A stretch of 64,000 nucleotides of DNA from Diabrotica undecimpunctata (GCF_040954645.1 NC_092808.1:118956049-119020048), one strand, 5' to 3'; counted from the stretch's first letter, positions 11,621 through 25,817 are shown. The notes: generated by a model not told the origin, from the sequence alone. Translations and numbers: made by a program.

Positions 11621-11929
11621 GTACATTAATGATACTTATCTTCCTACACTTTCCTCTTACTCTCAAATAACATATTCTGTCTGATATTGATTAAAAATGT
11701 ACAACTTTCTGTTTACTTTCTCCGACACCATGAATCCCACTCCAAAATATCTCTTAATTCCCCCACTTTTGAACAGTGTACTTTTTCCTATTTTTATTAT
11801 TTTATTTCCCAGGTATAACCTAATACTAGGTATAAAACATAAATTTAATAGACATTACCTATCTTTCCTTCAAATTATAACAATTCTATCCTTCGTCCCA
11901 CTTAGTTATCTGACGTGACCATATCATTG
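11621..11929. other. no gene seen
   Basis: AT-rich with scattered minus-strand similarity to LINE endonuclease sequence that is too weak to place. Confidence 0.3.
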
Positions 11930-12520
11930 CAGTTTTTGTTGAATCTTTTTGTTTGAATCTTTTTTAAAACTGTAGTCATCCCGGTTCTTTCCTTAATTAA
12001 GTAGCTCTTGATCCTGCCCCTTCTAGTCTTAGCCAACATTCACAGTAATGTTTGTATTTCAGCTACCTTCATCTTCTTTTCTTAAATCTTTTTTATACGC
12101 CACACTTCACAGGTCCCACCACTCTCTGTAGATCTTTCCTTTCCTTTCCTTTACAGAGTGCCCCGCTCGTTCGCTTTCAGTTCATTCAACCTTCTCTGCC
12201 GATACATCCATAACAAAATTAAACAGGTAGCGACTCAGTGAACAGCTTTGATGCAAACCAACCGTCACTGGAAAACTTTTGGTCGTCTTTACTTTGGTGT
12301 ACACTCCTTCATAAATATTCTTCACGAGCCTAACGTACTTCTCAGAAACCCATTTCTCTTTCATATATCTCTAGAGCTCTTGTTTAGGATCTATGTCGTA
12401 GGCGTCCTCAATACCTATAAATACCAAATGTAGCTCTCTTTTTTTTCTCGTTATATTGCTGTATCAACTGTCTGTAGTGTTAATTATTGCCACTCCGTTT
12501 CCATTCTCAGGTTTAGACGC
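11930..12520 (-). pseudogene. LINE RT fragment
   Basis: Minus-strand RT piece. The clearest part (12182-12364) reads KWVSEKYVRLVKNIYEGVYT, then FPVTVGLHQSCSLSRYLFNF, which matches the RT block (V-T-V-G-L-x-Q-G-x-x-L-S-P-x-L-F-N) of insect RTE-like LINEs. The Gly of the Q-G motif is lost. Just upstream, at 12380-12430, the remains of the first catalytic block (HLVFIDIEKAYD type) can be made out with changes. No endonuclease or C-terminus is attached. Confidence 0.7.
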
Positions 12521-12635
12521 GTTTGCCAAAATAAATTTCACTCTTCATAATTAATAAAAAAATAATTAAGCAAAAATATCTCATAGGTAATTCGAGATGT
12601 AGCGTTGACTTTAATTTTGAAAAATACTATAATGG

Positions 12636-14930
<2,295 letters not shown>

Positions 14931-14934
14931 TTAA

Positions 14935-15780
14935 TGACAATATAGATGCAAAAAATATGGAAAGCGTGAATAAAATAATAGACAGAATCCTAACACGAAA
15001 CTTAAAAAGATTCGAATTTGGACAGACATAAAATATCATTAAAAAGTTATTTTTTATATTCTGGTAGACAGTTAATTTCCTTTATTTAAATTTTTTATAT
15101 TTTTTGTTACAAAATATTCAGTTGGTAATAATTCGGTTAAAAATATACACTAAACCATCTCCAGCTTTTTATTAGTAAAATAATACCCTGTTTTTATTCA
15201 TAATATTTCATATTCCAGTCTTGATTACACCCTCTAGTCAATATCTTCGCTTCTTAAGCAATTTTTCCAAGCGAGCTGACATCTCCGCTCACTACTAGCG
15301 TTGCCAGGTGGTTACGTTTTTGCGCGAACATGTGGCTATTTTTAGCTACGGAAAATATTTTATTTGGACAGTTCCGTGTTTACAAACTACATAACTTTCG
15401 TGTTTTGTGTAAGAAATTCGTCTTCAGTAAATTAAATTAGGTGTTTATATTTAATTTGGCTGTAAATATTTTACTTAATCCATGTATTGAAGTATTTCCG
15501 AACGTTTGTTCAGTACCTACTTAAAAATTATACAAATTATGAAACAGTAATATGGTAAAAGTGTAAGAAAATTAGAAGATAGAAAGGATATTCTTGTATT
15601 AATTATTTGTATATCTATCAATCATTACCGTTTACAGATTCCGTGATATTTTAATGTTTATCAAATATAAATAATATATCTCCTCAAAACCGGCCAAATA
15701 TGACTTAAAAGTTTGGAGCGTATGTACTTTTAAGAACTTATATTCATTATCTGGTGAAATCTGTTCTGGAAAATCTGATA
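14935..15780. other. no gene seen
   Basis: AT-rich except for a patch at 15230-15440 (GCGAGCTGACATCTCCGCTC, GTTGCCAGGTGGTTACG). No open frame or repeat partner within the window. Confidence 0.35.
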
Positions 15781-15781
15781 T

Positions 15782-18150
15782 ACTTACTTACTTACTTACT
15801 TGTTTCGTGGCGTTACAACCCTTCGTGGGTTTTAGCCGACTCGACAACATGCCTCCACTGTTTTCTGTCTTGAGCAACCTCCATCCAATTTTCCACGCCC
15901 ATAGTGCTTAGGTCTCCTGCTATATTATCTCTCCACCGGAGACGAGGGCGTCCGCGTGGTCTCCTTCCAGTTCCGTGGACATCCTCCCACACCAGTCTTA
16001 CTATTCGTACGTCAAAATGTCTTCTGAGGTGTCCTGCCCATTGGAGTCTTCTGGACTTTATTTCTTTTATGATGTTGGCGTCTGAGTAAAGTTCTGAGAG
16101 CTCTTTGTTAGTTCTTATCCTATATTGTCCTTATGCTTCATCCAGCACAGGGCCAAAGATCTTCCTTAGGATTTTTCTTTCCCAAACACATAGTCTCTCT
16201 TCGTTTGCCTTTGTTATTGTCCACGTTTCGCTTCCATACATAACCACGGGTCGTATAATTGTTTTATAGACCTCTATCTTTGTACGTCTTGTTAGTTGTT
16301 TGGTTTTTATAAGGTTTTCTTCTTCTTCTAGTTCCATGACCGTTGTCGATCGTTGGATATTATGTTGGCTACCATATTCGCTATCGTGACTTTATTGACA
16401 GCAGCTCTACATAACGATGTAGTTGATTTTCCATACTATTGCCTAAGATTTTTCAGCCATGATGTTCTTCTTCTACCAGAATTACGATTACCTTGGATCT
16501 TTCCCTGAATGATCAGATGTAAAAGATCATATTTTTCAGGGTGTCTCATAATGCGACTGAAGTATTCCAGCTTGCGTTTCTTTATTATATTGATCAGTTG
16601 TGTTGTTTGGTTCAGCCGTCTAAGGACCTCCTTATTTCTAACTCTGTTGACCCAGCTTACTTTCAGTATAAGTTTCAGTATCAGTTATAAGGTTTTGGAC
16701 GGCAAAAAGACATCTGTTGCCGGCCTGGATCCTGTTGTTCATTTCTTGTGTGATCCGTTATTGTCTTTAGTTATTGTTGTTCCAAGATACTTGAATTCTC
16801 TAACGCGCTCAAAGTTAAAGTCATCGATGGTAATGTTCTGACCGATTCTGTCACTGCTTTGGTTATTGCGGCTTATGTACATATATTTCGTCTTGTTTTC
16901 GTTGATTTGGAGCCCCATCTTCTCTACCTCTTTCTCGAACCTCACTAAATTCTCCTTTATCCTTAATCGTGTGTTTCCTATTAGATCGATATCGTCTGCA
17001 AATGCCAGTAGTAAGTTTGGTCCATCTCGATGAAATGCTATATTCGGTTTTTCGATTCTTGCATTTCTGATTATGTGTTCCAGAGCTAAGTTGAAGATTT
17101 GTGGTGAAAGTGAATCTCCCTGTTTTAGTCCATTGTTTATTTCAAATGTCTCCGAGTATTGTTGTCCAACTCTCACCTTACATCGTATCCGTTCCATACA
17201 CATCCGTATAAACCTGACTAGTTTTTTTAGAAAGTTAAGTTCCTGCATCGCTGTCCACAGTCTGGCCCTGCATACTCTATCAAATGCTTGTTTAAAATCT
17301 ATGAACATCTGATGAAGCTCACGATCAAACTCCCAGCATTTTTCCATTATCTGTTTTATTGTGAATATCTGGTCAATGGTAGAGCGGCCCGGTCTAAAGC
17401 TGCATTGATAATCTCCAACGATTCCTTCTGTGTATGTTTTGGTTCTTTCTAGCAGGATGTTTGTAACGATTTTGTAGGTGGTGTTTAGGAGTGTTATTCC
17501 CGGTAGTTAGTACATTGCTTTTTGTTTCCTTTTTTGAGTATTGGTACAATAACCCCTTCTCTCCATGCACCTGGCATTGTTTCTTCTCGCCAAATATGTC
17601 TTGAATTAGCTTGTATATAGAACTATACAACGCTTCTCGTCCATGTTTTAAGCACTCTGCGGGTATACCATCGCTACCTGGTGTTTTATTATTTTTAAGT
17701 TTTTTAATTGCCTGTATTACTTCTTCGTATGTCGGGTATTGGTGTTCTATTTTAGCTGTATGTACCTCTATGTTTGATGTATTTCTTCTAGATTGGTCGT
17801 TTAATAGTTGATAGAAGTATTCCTTTCAGGTTTTTAGGATTTCCTTGTTATCAGTGATAAGCCGTCTGCTGTCGTTTTGAAGAAAGTTTCCTGTTCTTGG
17901 TTGGTACCCGGTCTTGATATCTGAAACTCCTTTGAAGAACTGTCTTGCTTGTTTGTTTTTTCTTTTTTCTTTCATATCTCTGATTATTTGTTCCTGATAC
18001 TCCATCTTCTTTCTTCTCATTAGTTTTCTCCTCTCTGTTCTTCTTTGTCTATACAGTTCATTGTTGTTGTGCGAGGGGTTTTGTAGAATGTTCTTTCTAG
18101 CCATTTTTCTTACTATTATGGAGTTCAAGCATTCATCATCGAACAATTTT
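15782..18150 (-). pseudogene. LINE ORF2 with (AAGT)n tail, degraded
   Basis: Minus-strand LINE. From 18146 down: a basic linker rich in Arg and Lys (17826-18146), KLKNNKTPGSDGIPAECLKH (about 17690), then a 202-residue open stretch (17347-16739) with FIDFKQAFDRV (first RT Asp), NNGLKQGDSLSPQIFNLALE and an intact LLAFADDIDLIG catalytic motif. EFKYLGTTITKD follows. After a nested insertion it resumes with TRRTKIEVYKTIIRPVVMYG (about 16260) and ends RRPRGRPRLRWRDNIAGDLS (about 15940). Its 3' end is (AAGT)n on the minus strand (TACTTACTTACTT, about 15782-15800). The same tail type occurs on the LINE at 30059-30792. Stops and frameshifts lie between 17630 and 17350. Confidence 0.88.
16319..16684 (-). 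mobile_element. nested 5'-truncated LINE with 12-bp TSD
   Basis: A 366-bp minus-strand insert inside the LINE at 15782-18150, with only the ORF2 C-terminus: VSWVNRVRNKEVLRRLNQTT, KKRKLEYFSRIMRHPEKYDL, SGRRRTSWLKNLRQ, MVANIQRS and a (GAA)n tail. The flanks carry a perfect 12-bp duplication, TTATAAGGTTTT, at 16307-16318 and 16685-16696. The host RT reads IQAGNRCLFAVQN on one side and TKQLTRRTKIEVYK on the other. It belongs to the same family as the insert at 9887-10287. Confidence 0.88.
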
Positions 18151-18579
18151 TTAATACTCTATTACTCTAGAATTTTTATTACTCTAGAAACTAACTAGTA
18201 ACTGGGAACTTGGGTGATTCTTCTAAAAAGGGAATCAGCAATATTATTTCATAAATATTTTGAGCTCATGACGTATTATTTTGCCGTTAATTCTTAGTTT
18301 AGCAAAGCCTTCGTTTATTGTTTTACCTTTTTATACAGGGTGGCCGGGCAAAAACGAAATAGAATCATTATCAGGAACTACGACAAAATTTTTGACAAAA
18401 CCAGCAAGGGGCAAATTTTTAATTAAACGGGGATTTATTTTTTCGATATTTTTCTTACATTTACCTACTTTATTACTTTTTAAATTCATCCTAGTAATTT
18501 ATTTGAATATTTTTATCTGGTTACTTATTTCCTTATTGAGAAAATGATGATGGTTTATTTACGTAAATCTTCTAAAAAT
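18151..18579. other. no gene seen; mariner-like terminus possible
   Basis: AT-rich. The sequence TACAGGGTGGCCGGGCAAAA (18335-18354) resembles the TA + CAGGGTG... terminus of insect mariner-type elements, but I found no inverted partner nearby. Confidence 0.3.
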
Positions 18580-18880
18580 ACGAATGGTGTTCTATAGATA
18601 TCAGAGTTATTTAGAGTTATTAAATGCCACGTTTGGTCAATCCTTCTATAAGGAGTTAAGGCCTGGACATTAAAATTAAGTACCATGAGATGGATTTTGG
18701 CCTTTGAAATGTGGCTTTATCGTAGAGTGCTTAACATATCATGGACACAGCACATTATGAACCGAAGAGTTTTAAAAACCATAAATAGAGAGTTAGAACT
18801 TATAACAAAGATTAAGAAAAGAAAGACCTCGTATGTAGGCCACATATTGAAAAATTACAAATATAGGATTGTCTGTTAAT
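18580..18880 (+). pseudogene. LINE ORF2 C-terminal fragment
   Basis: The open stretch at 18685-18876 reads MRWILAFEMWLYRRVLNISW, then TKIKKRKTSYVGHILKNYKY and a stop. The upstream bases back to about 18590 continue the same protein in other frames (EAWTLK type). It is the LINE family seen at 32656-33734, cut at both ends. Confidence 0.75.
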
Positions 18881-18884
18881 AGAG

Positions 18885-19840
18885 CTTTACACTTAAGTCG
18901 ACTGACGGGTTTTGGGAATTAAGTGCCTCTAGTAATGGTTAATGTAGAGCTCCAGATTTTTTGCACTAAAATTGGTTCTGATAATGAATCTTTGTCCTAG
19001 GTTTATAAAGAGTTTGATGAATTTTTGTTTTTTAAATTATGTTACATTAATAACTTTAATTGAAAAAAAAACCTGAATAATAAAATGTATAGCAGATATA
19101 TTTTAAATTTAGAAAAACTGAACCCGGTGAACTACTCTTTACCGTATCACCAAACCATTCGCTCCTTGAATATTTAGTACACAATAACCCACATTCCATT
19201 TTATGAAAGTGTAACGATACGATTGTTAATAGTCTAACACTTCGAACGTTAGCAAAATCTTTCAAATAATGAAACCGAATTCCTACATAGCTACTAATTC
19301 GCCGCCGTACAAGTAGGCAATTTATAATACAATTTTATATATCGATTTACAATAGAATCGATTTCCTTGTCATTAAAGGGACAACGAATACTGGCGAGTG
19401 GCCATGTTCATTTTAGAACAGAACTTCAAGAAGGAATGAGTTAAGTTATCACGGCAGGCAGAACTTGGGAGCTTGAAAAAATGTTTAAGTTATTTATGGT
19501 TTTTGGTAAATGTGAAATTTTAGTTGTGAAAAGTATTTAGTTTATGTATAATTTTATTTAGAAAGTTACGTTGTTTTATGGGAAAATCACTCCGAGTTCT
19601 GGTAAGTACTTTCAATACACGTACATCTTCCATTTAAACTTGCCAGTTCACAATCATTTAAATCTTCTCACCTTATTAGACCTATCCAAAAATTATTCTT
19701 ATTTTTCATATACATATATAAGTAAATTCCAGTATAAGAATATTAAATATTTCCGTCAAGGTCACTTAATGACCAATATATTCCAGTTTTTGTCATGTGA
19801 ACAAAAACTATAAGTATATGAAGACAGAATAAAAAGGTTT
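18885..19840. other. no gene seen
   Basis: AT-rich intergenic sequence without a coding stretch or recognised repeat. A purine-rich AAGACAGAATAAAAAGG (about 19820-19836) lies just before the LTR-like stretch that follows. Confidence 0.35.
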
Positions 19841-19844
19841 TTTT

Positions 19845-20815
19845 TGTTATCTTGTAGCCTGTCGGCTCCAATCATTGGACCTTTCTTTTTATTTTGGGAG
19901 AAGAATATTTTTAATTTTGGATACTTGGATTTGGGAAGAAGATTTTTTATTTTGGGAAGAATTTTAGTTTTGATTTTCAGGTTAGTCTGCCAGTCCGTGG
20001 CTGATACAAATAACGTAGGCTGATCCATCCTAGAGCCCATCCACTATCTGGACACTGGACAGCGGATTAGGGAACTCCCTTTCCAGCAAAAGGGTTACTA
20101 AGGACATTTATTTTCTGGTTAAAGCTTATAATAATTCAAATTTCAACTTTTTTATATTATATATTATATCCTCGGATATTAGGCCTTCAGCCTAAGTGGG
20201 TTACGAAACAGATTTGTGCACAATCCCTGGTTAGTACCCTTAACTCTTTGAATCCTTTCACTTGCTTTAATTTTGTTATTCCTTATTTACTTTAAATTTA
20301 TTTATTTATTAATATTTTATATTACACTTAATAAGTTGTCAGGATATATTATCCAATTTTATGGTAATTTGTATGTACCCTCATATATCAAATTGATGTA
20401 TGTATTGTTCTAGTGTCTTAACTGACTAGTCTCAGATTTTTAAACTGCCCTTTTTGTAACTTGTATACGTATTTAAATATTTTCTAATACTTTAATTACT
20501 ATTTACTTCAAGTGAGTTATCCTAAACAGTAATCCCAGATCATTTTATCTCATTGTTAGAGAACTGGGTAGATCAATTTTTGTATATAATTATATTTTGG
20601 GTCATATTTTTAGGTAACTGTTTTTTTTTGTAAATATATATTTTGGGGATATATTTTAATAAATTGTTTAGTGTGTATAAGTATAGGGTTGGGATAGTAT
20701 ATAAGATTATATATAGTGTATAAAGCCTTTCTGATTTTTATTTGTTTCATATCATTTATTTTTCAGTTAGTATATAACTTCATATATCCTAAATTGTAGT
20801 GATATTGAAAATTCA
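19845..20815 (+). mobile_element. LTR-like stretch followed by PBS-like sequence
   Basis: It begins TGTTATCTTGTAG after a purine-rich run and ends ...GAAAATTCA. CCCTGGCGCCCATCTC follows, in which TGGCGCCCA (20819-20827) matches the first nine bases of a tRNA-Lys primer-binding site. The stretch contains TATATAAGATTATA and several AATAAA-type signals. A single copy bearing both a PPT-like and a PBS-like flank is odd, and no second LTR is in the window. Low-confidence inference. Confidence 0.3.
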
Positions 20816-21067
20816 CCCTGGCGCCCATCTCAAGATCATCTTAGGATTGATCTAACCTTAGGTTACTACAGGCAAGCAAACGTGCCAACCTCCTCTCTGA
20901 GCACTACTCTTATTCTCTTGAGCTAAGCCTATTCTATTGTAGAACTTTTTAAGTAAATTTTATATTTTCTCTTGTATTGGTTACATTCCCTGTTATTTAA
21001 CCTTATTAAAATAATAATTAATTAATTTTAAATTTTATTTAACCATAAATAGGAAAAGGCAGTTAAG

Positions 21068-21175
21068 ATTTTATTTCACGTATAGGGAGCTTGCGCATCC
21101 TTTTATACGTATTTCAGCCCAATAGGCATCATCAGAACGGCTTTCACAAACGCTCTGAACGTGAAATAAATCTTT
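21068..21175 (-). other. compact self-complementary module with hammerhead-like core
   Basis: On the minus strand about 105 nt are closed by an outer stem, AAGATTTATTTCACGT against ACGTGAAATAAAATCTT. Inside are three helices: CAGAGCG/CGTTCTG (one G-U pair), GCC/GGC, and TACGTATA/TATACGTG. The run CTGATGATGCC...GGCTGAAAT has the CUGAUGA and GAAA elements of a hammerhead ribozyme core on either side of the short middle stem. However, the cleavage-site side (stem III plus UH) does not fit the consensus. This is probably the terminal repeat of a retroelement. Function is unproven. Confidence 0.45.
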
Positions 21176-22480
21176 TGTGTCTTAGGAAGCAACTCTAACA
21201 TGGCTTCGTATAGATGCAATGTAGCGACATCTATAGCGACATCAATACCGAAGTATTCTTTAAGTGCGTTGTCAAAGTGATTATTCAATATTTAAAAGCA
21301 AATAACTATTTATACAAAACTATGGCTGTTTCTATCTTTCTTTTTTCGCTAATAACCATACAGGCAGATGAGAGTTGGTAAATAAAAGAAAATTCATAGA
21401 AAATGACACAACTGACTTTATATTTGAATATACTGAATTGATCCGTAAATCCAGTTCGGAAAATTTATTGGTGCATTTTTCTCGACTGTATTTTGAAGCA
21501 ACATAATTAAAATAATTCAGCTAGTGACAACTAGGTTTAAAATCGCGCTATTAAAACAAATGGTCCAACATGACTGTTTCATTACAAGCAAACATCCATA
21601 ACAATTAACACAAATCTCTCTCATCATGGAAACTTGCCAGTTGGTAACAAAACATGTGAACAAACATAACATTTACCATTAGGCAATTTTCATTATTTTC
21701 CACGATTTCCCTCCGACCCTACCCGGCCTAAAATTAAACGAAAACCATTTGGGTTAGTTTATCATCGTTGCATGCTAAAGTACCGTTTCCATAAAATAAA
21801 AGTCTCTCTTTAAATCGGATTTCAGATTGAAGTATCGCTCTGTGTTTGCTGCAGGTGAGAGACAGCCCTTCAGTCCTACATCAGGACTCAGCTGAAGTGG
21901 CGTTGTTGCCACACGTTTGGGATAATGGACGTGTAAGTGGCTAAAGTACATTATCAAATGAAGAGTCCCATACTAATAATTATTTGACTCAAATTTTTAT
22001 AATGTAATTACAATAATAAAAATTAAATATAGATATTATTTTCAAATATCTTGGTAAATGGCAAATATCATAAATGTAATTTCTTGTAATCGAGTAATTG
22101 GTAAATTGTTATTTAAAAATAAATGGAGACATTTGTATTTCCAAGAGACGTAACTGTAATAGACAAAGAGGGAAAATAAAGAGAAAGGACATACACATAT
22201 TTACACTCTCACGTACCTAAACGAAGTTTTTGTCTAGAATATATTTATTGAATAAACAAACACAAGGAATTCGTTTTAAGCAGGTAATTATTGGAATAAA
22301 TAAATAAAATATAGTAGCAAGAAAAAATATAAATCTGTCGTGAAAAGTAAAAAAAACAAAATGTAAATGGATAGAAAACGAAAAATAGAAAACAAGAAAC
22401 AAGGTTTCCTTGTTTAATTAGTAACTTAATAAAGGCTTTGGCAACAATATCGTTAAACAGGGAATGTCAGAAAATAAATT
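21176..22480. other. no gene seen apart from a hairpin cluster
   Basis: AT-rich, non-coding. Three successive hairpins occupy 21868-21935 (see the next entry); the rest shows nothing. Confidence 0.35.
21868..21935 (+). other. hairpin cluster with CUGAA/UUUGG fold
   Basis: AGTCCT-ACATC-AGGACT is a perfect hairpin (about 21871-21887). It is followed by CTGAA (21892-21896), GTGGC-GTTGTT-GCCAC (21897-21912), ACG and TTTGG (21916-21920), which pairs with CTGAA. Then comes CACGT...ACGTG. The CTGAA-stem-TTTGG layout is the same as in the Penelope-associated hairpins at 44552, 46378 and 63119, but here the GA...GAAA core is missing. Confidence 0.4.
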
Positions 22481-22484
22481 GTGT

Positions 22485-23640
22485 TGTCTAATAAATTTTG
22501 CAGTTCGATAAGAGAGGGCGTTGCTACTAGCTTAAATTTTTTTTACACTCTTTATATTAACGTACGTAAAGTGTCATTTTTATCTGCCAATGCATTCTTT
22601 GTTTACAAGCCATTTAGTATCGACGTGTCATAGTATTTTTTTTAATGGAAAAATCAATAATCGTGCCGTTATTTAATTTTAAACAAAAGCTTCTATCGTC
22701 ACGACACGGAATCACGGCAAAAGCGCCACGAAACGGCGATTTGTGATTCGCAGTCACAGTAAACAGTTAGAAGTCCATTTACGCGATGAGGAGAGTCCGT
22801 AAAGAGGAGAGAGGAGAGGAGAGGTGAGGTGAGGAGAGATGTAAAACTTGTTCAATATTTTTAAATTTATTAAAAATCTATATAAAGAATAAAGAATAAA
22901 ATTACTTCATTAAATTTTAAAAATAATATTTAACATTTAAAAATACAGAAAACGCAGTTTTAAGCTTTGCTCCAGCATACTGTATGTGTACGTATGCCTA
23001 TGTGACACTCTTTTTAATTTTGGAAGTGTTATAAGCAAAGAAAAAGTATTAAAGAATAATAAAAGTCTATAAGAACTCTTCGTCTTCAATTAGTACAGCA
23101 GAAAGATGGGTTGCTGTATTTAAATGTGGTCTTTCAAGCCTTGAAGATGATCCATGTCAAGGATGTCAAAAATAGCAACAACACAGAAAATCGTGGAAAA
23201 AATACAGGATACAGTAAATGATCACGTGACTAAAACGAAGTATTGTGTTTCAGAAAGCTGTGTTCTTAACGGGTGCTGCATTCGCTAACAATGGACCAAA
23301 TACAAATTCGAATGAGACTTTTTGAGCAACATTTGGAGCATTTTCGAAAGTATTATGTGTATGTTGTGCATAAATACATCACTATGGATGAGACTTGGGT
23401 CTCTCATCATGGTCTTGAATCAAAACAAGAGGCTAAAGAGTGATACGAATCTGGTTTTTCGGCCAAGAACTAAGTTCGTGTCCAGAAATTGGCTAAGAAG
23501 GTGTTAGCATAAGTTTTTTGGGATATGAAAGGAATTTTGTTTGCGAATTACTTCTGTAGCGACAAGCTAATTACGAATAATTATACTTTTGTATTCAAAA
23601 ATTAAATAAAACAATCTAATATTAAAATTTACATTTTCAC
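22485..23640 (+). pseudogene. mariner transposon relic, interrupted
   Basis: The 5' part (22485-22690) has a mariner-like leader (TCTAATAAATTTTGCAGTTC) and an ATG at 22645. The transposase resumes at about 23075 with AERWVAVFKCGLSSLEDDP, then the first catalytic block TMDETWVS (Asp codon 23388-23390), and VFWDMKGILF (about 23515). Stops at several places and the loss of the region after the second Asp make it inactive. Between the two parts (about 22690-23070) lies foreign or rearranged sequence, including a GA-rich run. No 3' inverted terminus was found. Confidence 0.75.
22798..22842 (+). repeat. GA-rich simple sequence
   Basis: A run of GAGGAGAGAGGAGAGG-type units about 45 bp long, inside the interruption of the mariner relic. 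Confidence 0.85.
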
Positions 23641-23749
23641 AATAGGTTTAAATTCATAAGAAATATAAATGTGTTTTTTAATATGTTTATTTACTACAGA
23701 TATTAGATATGCTTGACACTTTAATTATACATTTTGAGTGCGTTGCATT

Positions 23750-25470
23750 TATGGGAAACGAAATATAATATAACGACCAGCCCGATGATAAAAGTTTATC
23801 GCGATGTATACATAGATCGAGGGATATTTAGAATAAAAACTCATCTAGAAAGAAAAAAAATTAAGATGGTGAACGAACGATAGATTCAATGGTAAAAACG
23901 TTGGAAGATATGTGTAAGACAAGCAATATAACAAATTGTGATTCACTATCGACCCAGCTAAACAAGGAACAAAAACAAGCAAAAATGATAAGTCGAGCAT
24001 TAGATCTAGAAGTTAAAAGAAGGCCAAAGAGGAGTCTAGGGTCTAGGAACAGTTCTCACATCAGTATTTGGGGTGAATGATGAAGTATATAGGGACATAG
24101 ATTCCTTGGACGAAAATCAGAAGGGTCTAATAAAAAATTCAAAACATCAGACGAAGCTGATGTTACAAAAAATAGCTTCGATTAACTCTACAGAAGAAAG
24201 AATAAACGGACATTTAAATAGGTTCCGAGAAGCACTGATAAACCGAACTAAGGAAATGTCTAAAGGCCTAAGTGATGTCTTATGTAAAGCTGACACATTC
24301 GAATAAGAGTACATACGACTTAAAGTGGAAACGACTTATAACCGTGCAATGGAATTTGCAAAAGAATATGCGAACACATACGAAAAAATATTAAATCTTC
24401 ATTACAATCATGGACACTTTATAGATATTATAAAACCCGGATAAATTAAGTCAATCATTTCGAATGCTACAAGGTAGATATAAGAAGGCAGCCAATAATA
24501 GATACATTCGTACAAACTGAAGAAGGAGACATCGTCATTTTTGGCTATTTCCTAATAATTGAAAACACTAGATACAACCTACTGAGACTCACAGTTCTTC
24601 CGTTGTCGGTGAGAGGTGGTGTTGTGCGCTCGTTGTTGGTCCCAAGAAATCTATATACAATAGATTACCATAACTTACATTTTTTTGAAGTGACATATGA
24701 AGATAAAGAAAGGTGTATAGAATTAAACAAAGGAGAGTTGGCATGTTCACCAATGGGAATCATTATTACGGATACCCAGCCAAACTGTATCTTAAATGAA
24801 TTATATGATAGAACTACCAACACTACCTGCAATATAATAGAGTACACGATAAAGGAAGCCAGTTGGTTGAAAATGAGCATAACGAACCTCTGGCTAGTCA
24901 TTCCACCATACCCTATAAATTTAGCTATAATATGCGACGGTTCTCGATCTAAACATTATAATAAATCAAACGAGTTTTATAAAGCTGTCAGAAAAATGCG
25001 TTGCACAGACCCGAAACATAACATTAGTCACATCCAGTAATGGATTGGAAACAACAATTGGAAGTTATTTAAAGACTCCCGTTAGTCCCATTGAAGAGCT
25101 TATGCAAAGGCCAATCATAAAGCAGAACAACATTCTCAGACATACTTGAGGCAGAGCAGTTAGACCAAGATATATCCAAACACACGTGGAAAACCATTGC
25201 GAACCATCAGTGGATACCTCATTTAACCACGGGACTAGTCACTGTATTCATTGCTATGTTGATTGTCATTATGTGAAAGGTAGTCAGATATATTCGAAAC
25301 TCCAAGAGAGCCAGAAAACAAAGACATCAAGGTTCTTTCATCCAACCTCATCCAGCGCCCGAAGACATACAGTATCGCAACCAAATTTAAGTAAAACTTT
25401 TGAGAAAGCCTTTCCTAGATCAGTTTCACTTATTGAGCTTAGATTTAAATTAGATAGTCTAGTTGAATCA
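23750..25470 (+). pseudogene. env: errantivirus-type envelope gene relic (env/F-like)
   Basis: A degraded envelope gene of an insect endogenous retrovirus or gypsy-type errantivirus. Visible in order: an N-terminal subunit remnant (to about 24015), a basic furin-type processing site RRPKR (about 24019-24033), then the fusion-subunit start, which changes frame near 24060. A helical region rich in heptad-like spacing follows (24073-24300). A stop lies at 24304, and several frames are crossed up to 24600. A 145-residue ectodomain stretch with conserved cysteines is open at 24603-25037. A transmembrane segment (HLTTGLVTVFIAMLIVIM, about 25218-25273) is followed by a basic cytoplasmic tail (YIRNSKRARKQRH). 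At least five breaks are present, so no protein is expected. The gag and pol of this element are absent from the window. An LTR may follow. Confidence 0.75.
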
Positions 25471-25817
25471 TAAATTCTAAATATTTAAGTTATAAGTAGC
25501 ACTGCTCGAGTAAGATAATAATTATTCAAAAACCGAGTGAATTAGTGTTATGATTATTGTTGTATGATTATTATTTTATATGTGTTTAGATATTTTCTAT
25601 TGGTCGTCTGTTTCTTTTATATAGTGGCCGTTATGTTCAATCAAAAATTAATCCCTAATTTGTAATCTCACATTATTCTTAACCTCTTTACCTGTAATAG
25701 TTTCACCGTGTATCATTGAGACATTGTAAAACTATATCGAGTAATATTTTAATAATTAAAGTCCATTCATCTGCAAACCTGCATTTAATAAATTGTCGAA
25801 TAATATATTTTTCTAAT
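25471..25817 (+). other. possible errantivirus LTR remnant
   Basis: AT-rich sequence directly after the envelope relic. AGTTATAAGTAGCAC (about 25488) resembles the AGT(T/G)A start of errantivirus LTRs, and AATAAA-like signals lie near 25790. There is no PPT or second copy to confirm it. Confidence 0.3.

Noticed and set aside
8653..11918. Several hydrophobic plus-strand open frames (for example 8926-9240, 10351-10635, 11301-11564)
   Set aside because: They are complements of minus-strand LINE ORF2 sequence. The T-rich complement of Lys/Glu/Asn-rich coding gives false membrane-protein-like frames.
21068..21175. Calling a functional hammerhead ribozyme
   Set aside because: The CUGAUGA and GAAA elements are present, but stem III and the UH cleavage position do not pair as the consensus requires.
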